NCBI GenBank assembly: GCA_001048675.1
Contig: CCKK01000001.1
Location: 118,102-182,101, forward strand
DNA from: Vibrio diabolicus
Lineage (GTDB): Bacteria > Pseudomonadota > Gammaproteobacteria > Enterobacterales > Vibrionaceae
DNA: 64,000 nt
Direction of reading: 5' to 3'
The translations under genes were made by a program, and so were the position numbers. Position 1 is the stretch's first letter, and the number at the start of each line of letters is the position of its first letter. The notes below the pieces were generated by a model, which was not told where the DNA came from, searched no databases, and was given only the letters and a program-made list of their open reading frames with translations. This document shows positions 9,028 through 19,841 of the stretch, piece after piece.

Positions 9028-10320
9028 ATGCGCATCCGAAGTTCACTGACACAATCTATTCTGCTGTTCATCTCTTTGCTTCTCGCTAGCCAAGTTTTCT
9101 CTTACTACGCCGTTTTTAACTACGCGTTGATGCCGAGTTTGCAGCAGTTCAATAAAATTCTCGCCCATGAGCTTAATTTGGTGCTTGATGATGAAGGGCC
9201 ATTAAAATCTGATGCACCGCTGAGACGTCAATTATTAGAAAGGCTGGGGGTGACGGTTCACAGCCTCGACAGCGATAAAGCGGTTGAATTTCATCACGCG
9301 ATGTCGATTGATTTGATGTCTGAAGAAATGAGCCAAGAGCTAGGCTCGCCCACCGAAGTGCGCTTATTGCTTGGCGATGAAAGTTACATCTTGTGGATGC
9401 ACATCGAAAAGTTGCCGAACTCCATCATTCGTATTCCTTTATCTGAGCTGCAAGAAGAAGATTTTGCACCGCTGTTTCGTAACAGCTTGATTATGGCGCT
9501 GCTGATCATTGCTGGTGGTTGGTTGTTTATTCGTTTACAAAACCGCCCACTTTTGGCTTTAGAGAGAGCCGCGAAAGACGTCGGTCGAGGTGAAATCCCG
9601 CCACCGTTGGCAGAAAAAGGCGCATCGGAAATTCGCTCTGTAACTCGAGCGTTTAATCAAATGTCCAAAGGCATTCAGGAGCTCGAAGAAGATCGCGCCC
9701 TATTAATGGCGGGGATTAGCCATGACTTGCGAACACCGCTGACGCGCATTCGCTTAGCGACAGAAATGATGTCTCCCGAGGACAGCTATCTTGCGGAGGG
9801 GATCATTAGCGATACGGAAGAATGTAATGAGATCATCAGTCAGTTTATGGATTACCTCAAACCGGTGAACCAAGAATCGTTTGAAGCGGTTGATATCAGT
9901 ACGATTGCCAGTGACGTCGCCAGTTCGGAAGGTGGCTATGAGGTTGAAATTGAAACAGACCTTAATCTTAACTTGCCACCAGCCAAAGGAAGCGCGATTG
10001 CGATTAAGCGGGCGATCAGTAATTTAGTTGTGAATGCGCTACGTTATGGCAATGGCTGGGTCAAAATCAGCACTGGTGTGACAGCAGATAAGCAGCTAGT
10101 GTGGATCTCAGTAGAGGACAACGGACCGGGTATTGAGCATTCTCAAATCGCGAGGTTATTTGAACCCTTTACGCGTGGTGATACAGCTCGCGGCAGTGAA
10201 GGTACAGGGCTTGGGCTGGCGATAGTGAAGCGTATAATCAGCCAGCACTCAGGCTCTGTGGTGATGCGTAATCGCAGTGAAGGCGGTTTAATCGCTCAAA
10301 TCAGCTTTCCTACCAAGTAA
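9028..10320 (+). CDS. envZ: Osmosensor histidine kinase EnvZ
   Basis: A 430-residue sensor kinase of the inner membrane. TM1 lies at about residues 8-30 and TM2 at about 152-170, framing a roughly 120-residue periplasmic part. A HAMP domain follows ([17 protein letters not shown]). The dimerisation domain carries the phospho-acceptor His232 in [13 protein letters not shown]. The ATP-binding domain has the N box ([11 protein letters not shown]), G1 (VEDNGPGI), F box (FEPFTRG) and G2 ([12 protein letters not shown]). It phosphorylates and dephosphorylates OmpR, encoded just upstream. A shared bidirectional terminator follows. Confidence 0.95.
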   Translation: MRIRSSLTQSILLFISLLLASQVFSYYAVFNYALMPSLQQFNKILAHELNLVLDDEGPLKSDAPLRRQLLERLGVTVHSLDSDKAVEFHHAMSIDLMSEEMSQELGSPTEVRLLLGDESYILWMHIEKLPNSIIRIPLSELQEEDFAPLFRNSLIMALLIIAGGWLFIRLQNRPLLALERAAKDVGRGEIPPPLAEKGASEIRSVTRAFNQMSKGIQELEEDRALLMAGISHDLRTPLTRIRLATEMMSPEDSYLAEGIISDTEECNEIISQFMDYLKPVNQESFEAVDISTIASDVASSEGGYEVEIETDLNLNLPPAKGSAIAIKRAISNLVVNALRYGNGWVKISTGVTADKQLVWISVEDNGPGIEHSQIARLFEPFTRGDTARGSEGTGLGLAIVKRIISQHSGSVVMRNRSEGGLIAQISFPTK

Positions 10321-10346
10321 GTCGGTGACTGTACCATTTAAAACAA

Positions 10347-10380
10347 AAAGCCCAACCTAAACAGGTTGGGCTTTGCTTTT
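10347..10380 (+). terminator. Bidirectional terminator (envZ / purine permease)
   Basis: Stem AAAGCCCAACCT / AGGTTGGGCTTT with loop AAAC, flanked by A- and T-rich tracts. It lies between two convergent genes. Confidence 0.85.
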
Positions 10381-10393
10381 CTCTACAATCTTA

Positions 10394-11782
10394 TTAAGAC
10401 TCTTTCACTTCTTGAGGAAGTTCATCTTCGTCTTCCAGTTTCTCTGGCAGAAGTAGGTTTAAAATGATCGCTGTGATACCACCTGCAGCAACGCCAGTGG
10501 AGAAAATACTCTTAATAAATTCTGGCATGAATTGCAGAATCTCTGGTTTTTGCGCGATACCAAGCCCCATTGAGAAGGATAAGGCCATGATCAGAATTGC
10601 GCGGCGATCGAGCTCAACACGAGAGATAATACGCACACCAGCGGCAGCAATCGTACCAAACATGACAATCGTTGCGCCACCAAGTACTGGCTCAGGAATC
10701 AGCTGAACAAAGCTAGCGACACCAGGAAACAAGCCAAGAATCACTAACATGCCAGAAATAAAGTAACCCACGTAACGGCTCGCAACCCCTGTTAGCATGA
10801 TGATGCCGTTATTCTGGCTAAAGGTGGAGTTCGGGAAACTGTTAAACACGGCTGCGATTGCAGAGTTTAAGCCGTCTGCTAGTACACCCCCCTTAATGCG
10901 TTTCATGTACACTGGGCCTTTGACTGGCTCGCCAGACACTTCGGATGTGGCGGTAATATCGCCGATGGCTTCTAGTGCGGTAATAAAGAAAATCAGCACC
11001 AGCGGAATGAACAGAGACCAGTCAAACGATAAGCCATATTGCATTGGTACCGGTAGTGCTACAAGCTCGGTTGTGCCTAGCTGAGAAGTATCTACCATCC
11101 CCATAAAATACGCCATGATGTAGCCTACTAGCATCGCAATCACAATCGAAGCCACACGGATGTATGGGTTTTTAGAGCGGTTTAATATCACAATTAAGCC
11201 AAGTACCGTTCCTGCGAGCGCAAGTTTGTCTAAGCTGCCGAATGTGCCTTCATTTAATGCTGCGTAGCCACCGCCCATTGATACTAAGCCGACCTGAATC
11301 AGTGTGAGACCGATAAGAGTGACGACAATGCCTGAAACGAGCGGAGTGATAATGCGACGAGCATGCTCTAATACGCGAGATAGGAAAATTTCTGCAAATG
11401 ATGCCACTAAAATCGTACCAAAAATGGCTGCCATCATGGTGCTGATGCCTGCTCCACCTGCTTTCAGCGATAGGCCTGCACCTATAATAGGACCTAAAAA
11501 GTTAAAGCTGGTGCCTTGAACAGAGAGTAAACCAGAGCCAATTGGGCCAAAGGTGCGAATTTGAATAAACGAAGACACGCCTGACGCAAATAAAGACATG
11601 CTGATGATGGTATTCGTTTGGTCTGCTGGTACACCCAAAGACTGACAGATGATCAGTGACGGAGTGATAACCGCGACGAACATCGCCAATAAGTGCTGAA
11701 GTGCGGCAAAAATGGTTTGAGGCAAAGGTGGTCGATCATTGAGTTGATAGACCAGTTCCGAAGATCGGTTTGAAGTTGTCAT
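10394..11782 (-). CDS. xanP: NCS2 family xanthine/purine permease (XanP-like)
   Basis: A 462-residue inner-membrane nucleobase:H+ symporter of the NCS2 (nucleobase-ascorbate) family, with about 12-14 hydrophobic segments. The family QH motif is at [11 protein letters not shown] and the NCS2 signature at [13 protein letters not shown]. The essential acidic residues of the core appear in [15 protein letters not shown]. It is closest by eye to E. coli XanP in length and in the N-terminal pattern [12 protein letters not shown] start at ATG 11782; the longer frame to 11803 would add MRLARQT. A PurR-type operator overlaps its promoter, consistent with purine transport. The exact substrate (xanthine versus other purines) is inferred. 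Confidence 0.85.
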   Translation of the reverse strand: MTTSNRSSELVYQLNDRPPLPQTIFAALQHLLAMFVAVITPSLIICQSLGVPADQTNTIISMSLFASGVSSFIQIRTFGPIGSGLLSVQGTSFNFLGPIIGAGLSLKAGGAGISTMMAAIFGTILVASFAEIFLSRVLEHARRIITPLVSGIVVTLIGLTLIQVGLVSMGGGYAALNEGTFGSLDKLALAGTVLGLIVILNRSKNPYIRVASIVIAMLVGYIMAYFMGMVDTSQLGTTELVALPVPMQYGLSFDWSLFIPLVLIFFITALEAIGDITATSEVSGEPVKGPVYMKRIKGGVLADGLNSAIAAVFNSFPNSTFSQNNGIIMLTGVASRYVGYFISGMLVILGLFPGVASFVQLIPEPVLGGATIVMFGTIAAAGVRIISRVELDRRAILIMALSFSMGLGIAQKPEILQFMPEFIKSIFSTGVAAGGITAIILNLLLPEKLEDEDELPQEVKES

Positions 11783-11929
11783 TGTTTGTCTCGCTAGTCG
11801 CAATATATTCCCAGATCTCGCTGAATGGGAGAGCAGGGTGGAGTTGACGTCGTTACCTGTGATTGCTGTTAATCAGAGTCAACTCAGGTTGGTGGAGTGT
11901 GATGCAACACACTTAAAAATTTGTGCGCG

Positions 11930-11958
11930 ATTATAGAGAGATTTACCTAAAAAGCAAA
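11930..11958 (-). promoter_or_regulatory. Promoter of the purine permease gene
   Basis: On the minus strand a perfect -10 TATAAT (11930-11935) lies 17 bp from a weak -35 TTTGCT (11953-11958), which sits inside the PurR-like palindrome. It leaves a leader of about 140 nt before the ATG. Confidence 0.65.
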
Positions 11959-11967
11959 CGATTGCTT
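11952..11967 (-). promoter_or_regulatory. PurR operator
   Basis: The 16-mer aagcaaacgattgctt fits the PurR consensus ANGCAANCGNTTNCNT at every fixed position. It covers the -35 region of the permease promoter, the place where a LacI-family repressor bound to hypoxanthine/guanine would block transcription. Confidence 0.8.
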
Positions 11968-11983
11968 TGGTTTTTAGCGTATT

Positions 11984-12008
11984 AAAAAACGAGCCATTTG
12001 GCTCGCTT
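11984..12008 (-). terminator. Rho-independent terminator of recG
   Basis: On the minus strand GCGAGCC AAAT GGCTCG is followed by TTTTTT, 8 bp after the recG stop codon. It separates recG from the purine permease promoter. Confidence 0.85.
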
Positions 12009-12015
12009 TCAATCA

Positions 12016-14097
12016 TTACGCTTTGGAGTAAATATCCCGCTCACCCAACCAGCGATCGATAATCGCTGTTGCATTAGTCGGGTAATTGTCATGAATATGA
12101 CGCGCAATACGCTGAACTTCGGGAATCAGACGTTGATCTCGAACTAAGTCTGCGATTTTGAAATCAGCAAGACCAGTCTGTTTTGTACCCAATAGTTCGC
12201 CTGGACCACGAATCTCTAGGTCTTTCTGTGCAATGACGAAGCCATCGTTACTTTCACGTAGTACTCCGAGACGTTTTTGCGCGGTTTTCGACAGTGGAGA
12301 GTGGTACAGCAGCACACAATGGCTAGCAACGGAACCTCGGCCCACGCGACCTCTTAGCTGGTGTAATTGTGCTAAACCGAGACGTTCGGGGTTTTCGATG
12401 ATCATCAAGCTAGAGTTTGGCACGTCTACGCCCACTTCTATCACGGTCGTTGCGACTAGCATATGTAGTTTATTGTCTTTGAAATCTTGCATCACCGCTT
12501 GTTTCTCTGCTGGCTTCATTCGGCCGTGTACTAGACCAATTTTTACGTCCGGTAGCTTACGTTGAAGCTCTTCAGCGGTATCTGCCGCGGCTTGCGCCTC
12601 TAATACTTCCGACTCATCAATTAGGGTACACACCCAATATGCCTGCTTGCCTTCGTTTAAGCAGGCATTTCGGACACGCTCGACGATGTCGTCACGTTTT
12701 GTATCTGGAATGGCAACGGTTTGAATCGGCGTTCGACCCGGTGGCAGTTCGTCAATCACGGAAGTTTCCAGGTCGGCGTAAGCGGTCATCGCTAAGGTGC
12801 GAGGAATAGGCGTTGCCGTCATGATCAACTGATGTGGGTAGGCGCCTTGCTTTGCACCTTTTTCACGTAATTCTAATCGCTGATGGACACCGAAGCGGTG
12901 CTGTTCATCAATGATGACCAAAGCAAGGTGATGAAATTCGACGTGCTCTTGGAATAGCGCGTGAGTACCCACTACCATTTGCGCTTCACCACTGGCAATG
13001 CGAGCCAGCTCGGCTTCCTTTGCTTTACCTTTGAGTTTGCCCGCTAACCAACCGACTTGAATGCCCATTGTTTCAAACCAGTTGGCGAAGTTGATCGCGT
13101 GTTGCTCAGCCAATAGTTCGGTTGGTGCCATGAGTGCCACCTGATAGCCGTGCTCAATGGCACGAACGGCGGCCAAAGCGGCAACCAACGTTTTCCCCGA
13201 TCCCACATCGCCTTGCACTAATCGCATCATTGGGTGCGGTTTTTCTAGATCGGCTTCAATCTCTTGTACTACTCGGGTTTGAGCGTTTGTAGGAGAGAAA
13301 GGCAGTTGGGCTAAAAGCTGCGTTTTTAGTTTATTACAAGGACCGAGAGGTAGCGCTGAATCCTTCTGACCTTTGCTACGCACCGCCAACATCGAGAGAT
13401 TCTGTGCTAGCAACTCTTCCATGATTAAGCGGATTTGGGCAGGATGTTTGCCTTCATCAAACTCATCTAAATTAATGGTTGGTGGTGGGCGATGAATGGT
13501 GTGCAGCGCTTGCGACATAGTGATTTGATGGTTATACAGCCCGGCTGGAAGTAATTCCTGCACTGCGGTTTTATCAAGCAGGGCTAAAGCTTGTTCGGTA
13601 AGGTTGCGCAATGTGATTTGGCGTAAACCATCTGTAGTGGGATAAACAGGGGTTAAGTTCTGTTCTACATCGGGCTTTTGATCGCTGACGTAAAACTTGT
13701 AGTCAGGATGAACAATTTCCAAGCCCATGCCACCGCGCTTAATTTCACCGTAAGCATGTACTAACTTACCTTGTGTGAAATTGTTCTTCATGGCCGCGGT
13801 AAAGTTGAAAAAGCGCAGCGTGATAGTGCCATTACCGTCGCTGATTTTTACCGTTAACATTTTGCGCTTACCGAAGATGGTATCGACTGCCATGACCTTG
13901 CCTTGCACGGCCGCCCAAAGGCCGGCATGCAGTTTAGCAATAGGATAAATACGGGTACGATCTTCGTAGCGCAGTGGAAGATGAAACAGCAAATCTTGAA
14001 CGCTATGTAAGCCAACTTTGGCGAGTTTTTCTGCGACTTTCGCGCCAACCCCAGAAAGGGAGGTTAATGGGACGGCAGATAACATTTGGGCGGACAT
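12016..14097 (-). CDS. recG: ATP-dependent DNA helicase RecG
   Basis: A 693-residue SF2 helicase that remodels stalled forks and branched DNA. The N-terminal wedge/OB domain (helix-hairpin-helix LTSLSGVGAKVAEKL, then the OB region VQGKVMAVDTIFGKRKMLTVK) is followed by the helicase core: Walker A LVQGDVGSGKTLVA, DEQH box VIIDEQHRFG, motif III MTATPIPRTLA, and motif VI QLRGRVGRG. The C-terminal region carries the TRG hairpin. Start ATG 14097. In E. coli it ends the rpoZ-spoT-trmH-recG operon; here it has the same order but a repeat element lies between it and trmH. Confidence 0.95.
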   Translation of the reverse strand: MSAQMLSAVPLTSLSGVGAKVAEKLAKVGLHSVQDLLFHLPLRYEDRTRIYPIAKLHAGLWAAVQGKVMAVDTIFGKRKMLTVKISDGNGTITLRFFNFTAAMKNNFTQGKLVHAYGEIKRGGMGLEIVHPDYKFYVSDQKPDVEQNLTPVYPTTDGLRQITLRNLTEQALALLDKTAVQELLPAGLYNHQITMSQALHTIHRPPPTINLDEFDEGKHPAQIRLIMEELLAQNLSMLAVRSKGQKDSALPLGPCNKLKTQLLAQLPFSPTNAQTRVVQEIEADLEKPHPMMRLVQGDVGSGKTLVAALAAVRAIEHGYQVALMAPTELLAEQHAINFANWFETMGIQVGWLAGKLKGKAKEAELARIASGEAQMVVGTHALFQEHVEFHHLALVIIDEQHRFGVHQRLELREKGAKQGAYPHQLIMTATPIPRTLAMTAYADLETSVIDELPPGRTPIQTVAIPDTKRDDIVERVRNACLNEGKQAYWVCTLIDESEVLEAQAAADTAEELQRKLPDVKIGLVHGRMKPAEKQAVMQDFKDNKLHMLVATTVIEVGVDVPNSSLMIIENPERLGLAQLHQLRGRVGRGSVASHCVLLYHSPLSKTAQKRLGVLRESNDGFVIAQKDLEIRGPGELLGTKQTGLADFKIADLVRDQRLIPEVQRIARHIHDNYPTNATAIIDRWLGERDIYSKA

Positions 14098-14208
14098 AGA
14101 GGGCTCAAGAAAATGGTTAACATAGCAGTATGTTAACCATGGAGCTGTGTTTTTGTACAGGAAAAAATAGTCATGCTTTAGTTAGTGTCATGATTTGACT
14201 GATAACCT

Positions 14209-14340
14209 GTCATTCCGAGGAGCCTAGCGACATCAGGAATCTATTTCCAACAAGTATGTCGTTGAAGTTAACACTATCAGCATCAGCACACTCGGGAACT
14301 AGATCCTGAATCACGCTCCTTCGTCGCTGTTCAGGATGAC
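14209..14340. repeat. MITE-like inverted-repeat element
   Basis: About 132 bp between recG and trmH. The ends are inverted: GTCATTCC at 14209 and GGATGAC at 14340. The arms continue as imperfect inverted copies (CCGAGGAGCC...CAGGAATCT against AGATCCTGA...GGAGCG when read from the other end). It does not code. Such dispersed 'TCCTGA...AGGATGAC' palindromes are familiar from Vibrio intergenic regions (recollection, not searched). Confidence 0.55.
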
Positions 14341-14349
14341 GAAAACCTG

Positions 14350-15033
14350 TTACTTGCTTTGCATCTCTTGCCACCACGCGTCATCGGCGATGATTTGACC
14401 TTCGTCATCGAGTGGCGGGTAAACGAGCCCTTTTCGTTTCGCGACTTTTGCCAGTACAGGGTGACCACGTTCAAAGAGAATACGGTTGATTGTCTCTTTA
14501 GGCAGAGCGCTTTCTTCTCGGTCATACATGCCTGCGGCTTCACGTTGACGTTGCGCTTCATACAAAATTACGGCACTGGCAACCGATACGTTTAGTGACT
14601 GCACCATGCCCACCATCGGGATAATTATGTCTTGATCGGCAAGTTGTTTGGCTTGCTCTGAAGCGCCAACTTTTTCACTGCCTAAAATGATGGCAGTTGG
14701 TTTGGTGTAGTCGATCTCGCGAAAATCGACGGCGGTGTCCGAAAGATTGGTCACCAAAACCTGCATACCTTGCGCTTTGAGTTCGGTAATCGCAGTTTCA
14801 ATCGAATTGTGAGTATCAACTTCCACCCAGTTACGCGCGCCAGCTGAGGTATGGCTCAGCGTACGCATTTTATCAGGCCAAATGGCATGAACTTTGTGTA
14901 AACCTGTCGCGTCAGCGGTGCGGATCACGGCAGAAACGTTGTTTGGCTTATGCACTTCTTCGAGACAAAGTGTCAGATCAGTTTGGCGAGTTTTTAGGAC
15001 TTGGTGAATGCGGTTGTAACGTTCTAGGTTCAT
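14350..15033 (-). CDS. trmH: tRNA (guanosine(18)-2'-O)-methyltransferase TrmH
   Basis: A 227-residue SPOUT-class methyltransferase that adds a 2'-O-methyl group to G18 in the tRNA D-loop. The SpoU motifs are visible: motif 1 NNVSAVIRTADATG, motif 2 AIILGSEKVGAS, and motif 3 IIPMVGMVQSLNVSVASAVILYEA (given in parts here). The C-terminal tail (RILFERGHPVLAKVAKRKG) is the usual TrmH extension. Start ATG 15033 (MNLERYNRIHQ) gives the family N-terminus; the frame to 15060 crosses the spoT terminator. It lies 52 bp after spoT. Confidence 0.92.
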   Translation of the reverse strand: MNLERYNRIHQVLKTRQTDLTLCLEEVHKPNNVSAVIRTADATGLHKVHAIWPDKMRTLSHTSAGARNWVEVDTHNSIETAITELKAQGMQVLVTNLSDTAVDFREIDYTKPTAIILGSEKVGASEQAKQLADQDIIIPMVGMVQSLNVSVASAVILYEAQRQREAAGMYDREESALPKETINRILFERGHPVLAKVAKRKGLVYPPLDDEGQIIADDAWWQEMQSK

Positions 15034-15044
15034 ATTTATTGAGG

Positions 15045-15080
15045 TATAAAAAATCGCCACCTAACAGAGTAGGTGGCGAT
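15045..15080 (-). terminator. Terminator between spoT and trmH
   Basis: On the minus strand ATCGCCACCTA / TAGGTGGCGAT with a short loop is followed by TTTTTT. It stands inside what is an operon in E. coli, so it may work as an attenuator that lowers trmH and recG expression. Confidence 0.8.
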
Positions 15081-15085
15081 AGAGG

Positions 15086-17206
15086 TTAGTTCTTTCTGCG
15101 TCTGACTCGGGTTGCTTGAGGCATTGCCTTAATCTTACGCATGATGCCAGCAAGGTGGACGCGATCTTTCGTCGTCAACAGCACAGTCACAGTGTACAAA
15201 CGACCATCACGTTCTTCCGTTGAAAGACCATGAATGTTTGACCCTGTTTTCGAGATCACGTTGGTCAGTTCTGCAAGAGCACCTTGGTTGTTCAGCATGT
15301 CGACTTTAAGTTCAGCAATAAACTCTTTGTCGTAGTCGTCAGACCAAGCGACAGCCATATAACGGTCTGGCTCTTTCTGATAACCACGAACGTTCGGACA
15401 TGTTTCTCGGTGAACAACCAAACCACGACCAGGCGATACGTGAGCAATAATGTGATCATCTGGGATAGGATGACAACAATTTGCAAACGTCAGCAATAAG
15501 CCTTCTGCGCCACGAATCGGAAGCTTCTTCTTCGAGTCCGTTGGGATTGAGCTTGTTGTCGTGAGCTCTTCGGTATCACCAAGGAGACGACGTGCAATCA
15601 CAATACTCATCAACTCACCCAATCCAATAGCTGCCAATAAATCATCGATGCTTTCTAGGCGAAGATCATTCAAGACTTCTTGGATATTTTCTGGATAAAT
15701 TGAATCAATCGAGTGGCGGCCAAGTGCGTGATTAAGTAGGCGACGACCTAAAGTAATCGACTCTTCACGACGCATCGTTTTCAGTACTTGTCGAATCTTA
15801 GTGCGGGCACGAGAAGTCACGACATAGTTTAGCCATGCCGCATTCGGACGCGCACCAGGGGCACTGATAATTTCCACCGTCTGACCGTTTTTCAATGCCT
15901 TACTCAATGGGTAAGGGTTACGATCAACACGAGCACCAACACAAGAGTTGCCTACATCGGTATGTACGGCATAGGCAAAGTCAACAGCCGTTGCGCCTAA
16001 AGGCAATTCAACGATACGACCTTTTGGTGTGAAGACGTAAATCTCATCTGGGAAAAGATCGGATTTTACGTTTTCAATGAATTCGAATGAGTTACCCGCG
16101 CTTTGTTGTAGCTCTAACAGGCTTTGCATCCAACGCTGAGCTTTCACTTGCGCAGTGGTGCCAGACTTGTCGCCTTTGTCTTTGTAAGACCAGTGTGCCG
16201 CGACACCTTTGTCCGCCATTTGATCCATATCTTCAGTACGGATCTGAACTTCAACAGGTACGCCATGTGGGCCAACCATGGAAGTGTGTAGCGATTGGTA
16301 GCCGTTCGCCTTTGGTACCGCGATGTAATCTTTCATGCGACCAGGACGTGGCTTATACAAGCTGTGTACTTGGCCTAAAACGCGATAACAAGTATCAGCG
16401 GTATCAACAACGACTCGGAACGCATAGATATCCATGATGGTGTGAAAGCGCTGTTCTTTGGTTTTCATCTTGTTGTAGATAGAGAACAGGTTTTTCTCAC
16501 GACCAACGACGCGAGCATTCAAGCCGAAATCTTGCAGACGGCCTTCTATTTCGCTGTGAATACGTTGGATCATCTCTTTACGATTGCCGCGTGCCGCTTT
16601 TACCACTTCTTTTAGTACGCGGTAGCGGTTGGGATATAGCGCTTCAAAGCCCAGCTCTTCGAGTTCGGTTTTGATATTGTGAATACCAAGACGATGAGCG
16701 AGTGGCGCGTAAATCTCTAACGTTTCACGAGCAATACGACGTTTTTTATCTGGTCGAAGCGCGCCAAGCGTACGCATGTTGTGCGTGCGGTCAGCCAGTT
16801 TGATCAGAATGACGCGGATATCTTGCACCATGGCCAGAACCATCTTACGAAAGTTCTCAGCCTGAGCCTCTTTCCTATCGCGGAATTTGAGTTTGTCCAG
16901 TTTAGATACACCATCAACCAATTCTGCGACAGTGTTGCCGAATTTCTCTTCGAGATCTTCTTTAGTTACATCACAGTCTTCAATGACGTCATGCAGCAAA
17001 GCAGCTTGGAGGGTTTCGATATCAAGGCGCATTTCGGCCAAGATACGAGCCACAGCGACAGGGTGGATGATGTATGGTTCACCGCTAGAGCGGGTTTGCC
17101 CTTCATGGGCATCTCTCGCTACCACATAAGATTGACGCAGAGCCTCAATCTGAGGCTCTGTTAGGTATTCTTGGGCAACGTCTTTGAGGCTATCGAATAG
17201 ATACAA
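15086..17206 (-). CDS. spoT: Bifunctional (p)ppGpp synthase/hydrolase SpoT
   Basis: A 706-residue cytosolic enzyme that makes and mainly degrades (p)ppGpp. Domain order: hydrolase HD domain (ALLHDVIEDCDVT, about residues 68-80; further HD-domain helix ILIKLADRTHNMRT), synthetase domain (GYQSLHTSMVGPHGVPVEVQ), TGS (FPDEIYVFTPKGRIVELP), helical region, and C-terminal ACT domain (ELKVDMLNNQGALAELTNVIS). Presence of a full HD motif supports the SpoT assignment over RelA. Start ATG 17206. The order rpoZ-spoT-trmH-recG is conserved. Confidence 0.95.
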   Translation of the reverse strand: MYLFDSLKDVAQEYLTEPQIEALRQSYVVARDAHEGQTRSSGEPYIIHPVAVARILAEMRLDIETLQAALLHDVIEDCDVTKEDLEEKFGNTVAELVDGVSKLDKLKFRDRKEAQAENFRKMVLAMVQDIRVILIKLADRTHNMRTLGALRPDKKRRIARETLEIYAPLAHRLGIHNIKTELEELGFEALYPNRYRVLKEVVKAARGNRKEMIQRIHSEIEGRLQDFGLNARVVGREKNLFSIYNKMKTKEQRFHTIMDIYAFRVVVDTADTCYRVLGQVHSLYKPRPGRMKDYIAVPKANGYQSLHTSMVGPHGVPVEVQIRTEDMDQMADKGVAAHWSYKDKGDKSGTTAQVKAQRWMQSLLELQQSAGNSFEFIENVKSDLFPDEIYVFTPKGRIVELPLGATAVDFAYAVHTDVGNSCVGARVDRNPYPLSKALKNGQTVEIISAPGARPNAAWLNYVVTSRARTKIRQVLKTMRREESITLGRRLLNHALGRHSIDSIYPENIQEVLNDLRLESIDDLLAAIGLGELMSIVIARRLLGDTEELTTTSSIPTDSKKKLPIRGAEGLLLTFANCCHPIPDDHIIAHVSPGRGLVVHRETCPNVRGYQKEPDRYMAVAWSDDYDKEFIAELKVDMLNNQGALAELTNVISKTGSNIHGLSTEERDGRLYTVTVLLTTKDRVHLAGIMRKIKAMPQATRVRRRKN

Positions 17207-17245
17207 ATTATAGGCCCGGGAGGTTGTTGAATTCTAAAGTCAGAA

Positions 17246-17518
17246 TTAACGGTTGTGAGCGATGCTGCTTACTGCCGCTAGCTCTGCCGCTTCTTGCTCT
17301 TGCTGTTCTTGACGTTCACGAGCGTCTAGAACTTCTTTAGTAATTAAACCTTCTTCGATTTCGCGTAGAGCGATAACCGTTGGCTTATCGTTCTCTTCTG
17401 GCACTAGTGCATCTTTACCGCCAGTTTGCATTTGACGAGCGCGGCGAGCCGCAATCAGTACTAGGTCGAAACGGTTGCCAACTTTTTCAACAGCGTCTTG
17501 AACAGTTACGCGTGCCAT
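17246..17518 (-). CDS. rpoZ: RNA polymerase omega subunit
   Basis: A 90-residue protein beginning [20 protein letters not shown], with RARQM just after it, the universal signature of omega. It helps fold and assemble the beta' subunit and forms part of the ppGpp site 1. It lies 39 bp upstream of spoT on the same strand and 181 bp downstream of gmk. The length matches the family. Confidence 0.96.
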   Translation of the reverse strand: MARVTVQDAVEKVGNRFDLVLIAARRARQMQTGGKDALVPEENDKPTVIALREIEEGLITKEVLDARERQEQQEQEAAELAAVSSIAHNR

Positions 17519-17699
17519 GAGGACTCCAAATAGTTAACTAAAATTTTAGAATGACGAGAAAGTATACAACCTAACTACTTTATTTACTAGCAATTAGACA
17601 AGCCACCGTTTGTGGACTTTCTCAGGTAGTTTATTGTGTTTTTCGCACTGAGCAAAAAACGAGAAATTCTTTATGTTTTACAGCGTGACTTTTTTGAAG

Positions 17700-18407
<708 letters not shown>

Positions 18408-18548
18408 TCAACCACCAAAGGGATGGATATTGGTGATAATCCCGCCAGAAAAATGGAGGCGAAGAGTATCATGATCTCTATTTTGTTACCAGTTGATCTT
18501 TTCGTCTTACTTAAATGTTGAAAAGAGCTCGCATGCGCAAAAACAAAC

Positions 18549-18576
18549 GAAAAAAGGGGAAGCTTTCACTTCCCCA
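18549..18576 (-). terminator. Terminator of the TonB-system gene cluster
   Basis: On the minus strand GGGGAAG / CTTCCCC with a 6-nt loop is followed by TTTTTTCG, about 35 bp after the TPR gene stop. Confidence 0.85.
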
Positions 18577-18608
18577 GGCGTGCGACTGACTCACACTTAA
18601 TCTTCAAA

Positions 18609-19832
18609 TTATCCTTGGGATTCTAGGAAATTTATCCAAGGGCTAACGGTAGACCTAAATTTTGGCGATTGAGCCGCGCCTTTCATTGCCTGTAAGGCCT
18701 TTTGTGGCTGCTTAAGCTCGAAATAGGCCATTCCGCGAATGTATTCAAGTTCTGCCTTTTGCTCTTTAGAGGCATTCGATGCTGCGTTTTCTACAAAGCG
18801 AGTCGCTTCAGAATACTGCTTGTCTTGTACCATTAAGCGAGCAATCTGAATTTGCGTTTTAGCAGAAGGAGCGATGTTATATGACTTTTTATTAAGCGAG
18901 AATCGATTTATCTAGCTCTTTAGCTTGCTGCCAGAAGCTGGCCAAGCGATCATAGTTTTCCTTCGTCTTTTCAATGTTTCCAGCTGCCATCTCCTTCTCA
19001 AGAGTTTTGGCCGCTTTATATGGAATACCTTGGTAAGCTAAGAAGTTTACAAAACGTAAGTACTCTTTCTCTCCTTCCAGTTTCCCCATTTTGTAAACCA
19101 TTTCTAAGGTTGCTAAAGAGTTTTGCTCTTGACCCAACTCCATATAAACGCCAGAAAGTTGCATCCAGTAACGCTTTTTCTGAGGGTACTTTGAAGTAAG
19201 GGTTTTTAGCACACTGGCAACGCTTTTCAGCTGGCCTAACTCGTAGTGAGAGGCAACGAGAATTAAGTACCAAGACTCACTTGGGTTCTTGCTCATCGCA
19301 ATTGCTTTTTGGTTGGTGGGATTGCATTTCTGTAATCTTCCAACTGGACATAAGCGCTTGCTAACGTGATATAAGCATGAGCTTGAGGTTTTTCTTTGGT
19401 TGTTTCTGCTACCTTGAACCATTCCTTCATCGTTTTTACAGACAACGTGTACTTCTCTTCAGCTAGGTAAAGCTGAGCTAAGCTGTAGCGAACTTGTTGA
19501 GCGACTGGAACGGGAAGCGCATCGAGCTTTAATGCTTCGGCAAAGTATTTCGCGGCTTGCACATAATTGTCTTGTAGCGAATACAAAAAGCCCGTTTGCT
19601 GAAGTAAAACTGCTCGGTCGTATTTTTTCGAACTTGTGCTTTCTAAAGCGCTTGCTAGTTTTTCTTTCGCCGCTGAATATTTTTCAGTTGCGATCAACTC
19701 TTGCACTTTGTTGACGGTTCGAAATGTCCGATCTGATAACTGAGGAGCTTCTTTTGCCATCGTAGGAGCGGCAAATGCCACTCCTGCGAAGAGAATTAAA
19801 GAAGCCACTTTGCTTTTCCATAAACTTTTCAT
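18609..19832 (-). pseudogene. TPR protein of the TonB cluster, interrupted by two frame shifts
   Basis: Three consecutive reading frames together make one protein of about 407 residues. 19832 down to about 19320 holds a signal peptide (VASLILFAGVAFAAPTMA) and TPR-like helices. A second frame covers about 19320-18895 (AIAMSKNPSESWYLIL onward). The third, in the first frame again, ends at 18609 with NFLESQG. One base is missing near 19316-19326 (a C/A run) and one is extra near 18894-18899. The two shifts cancel, so the simplest reading is a normal gene with two base-call errors; true decay is the alternative. Such TPR proteins are the last gene of Vibrio TonB2/TonB3 clusters and aid TonB function. 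Confidence 0.75.
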
Positions 19833-19841
19833 CGTGACTCC

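Noticed and set aside
11783..11940. Purine riboswitch in the permease leader
   Set aside because: The leader does not show the conserved loop sequences of the purine aptamer; control is better explained by the PurR box.
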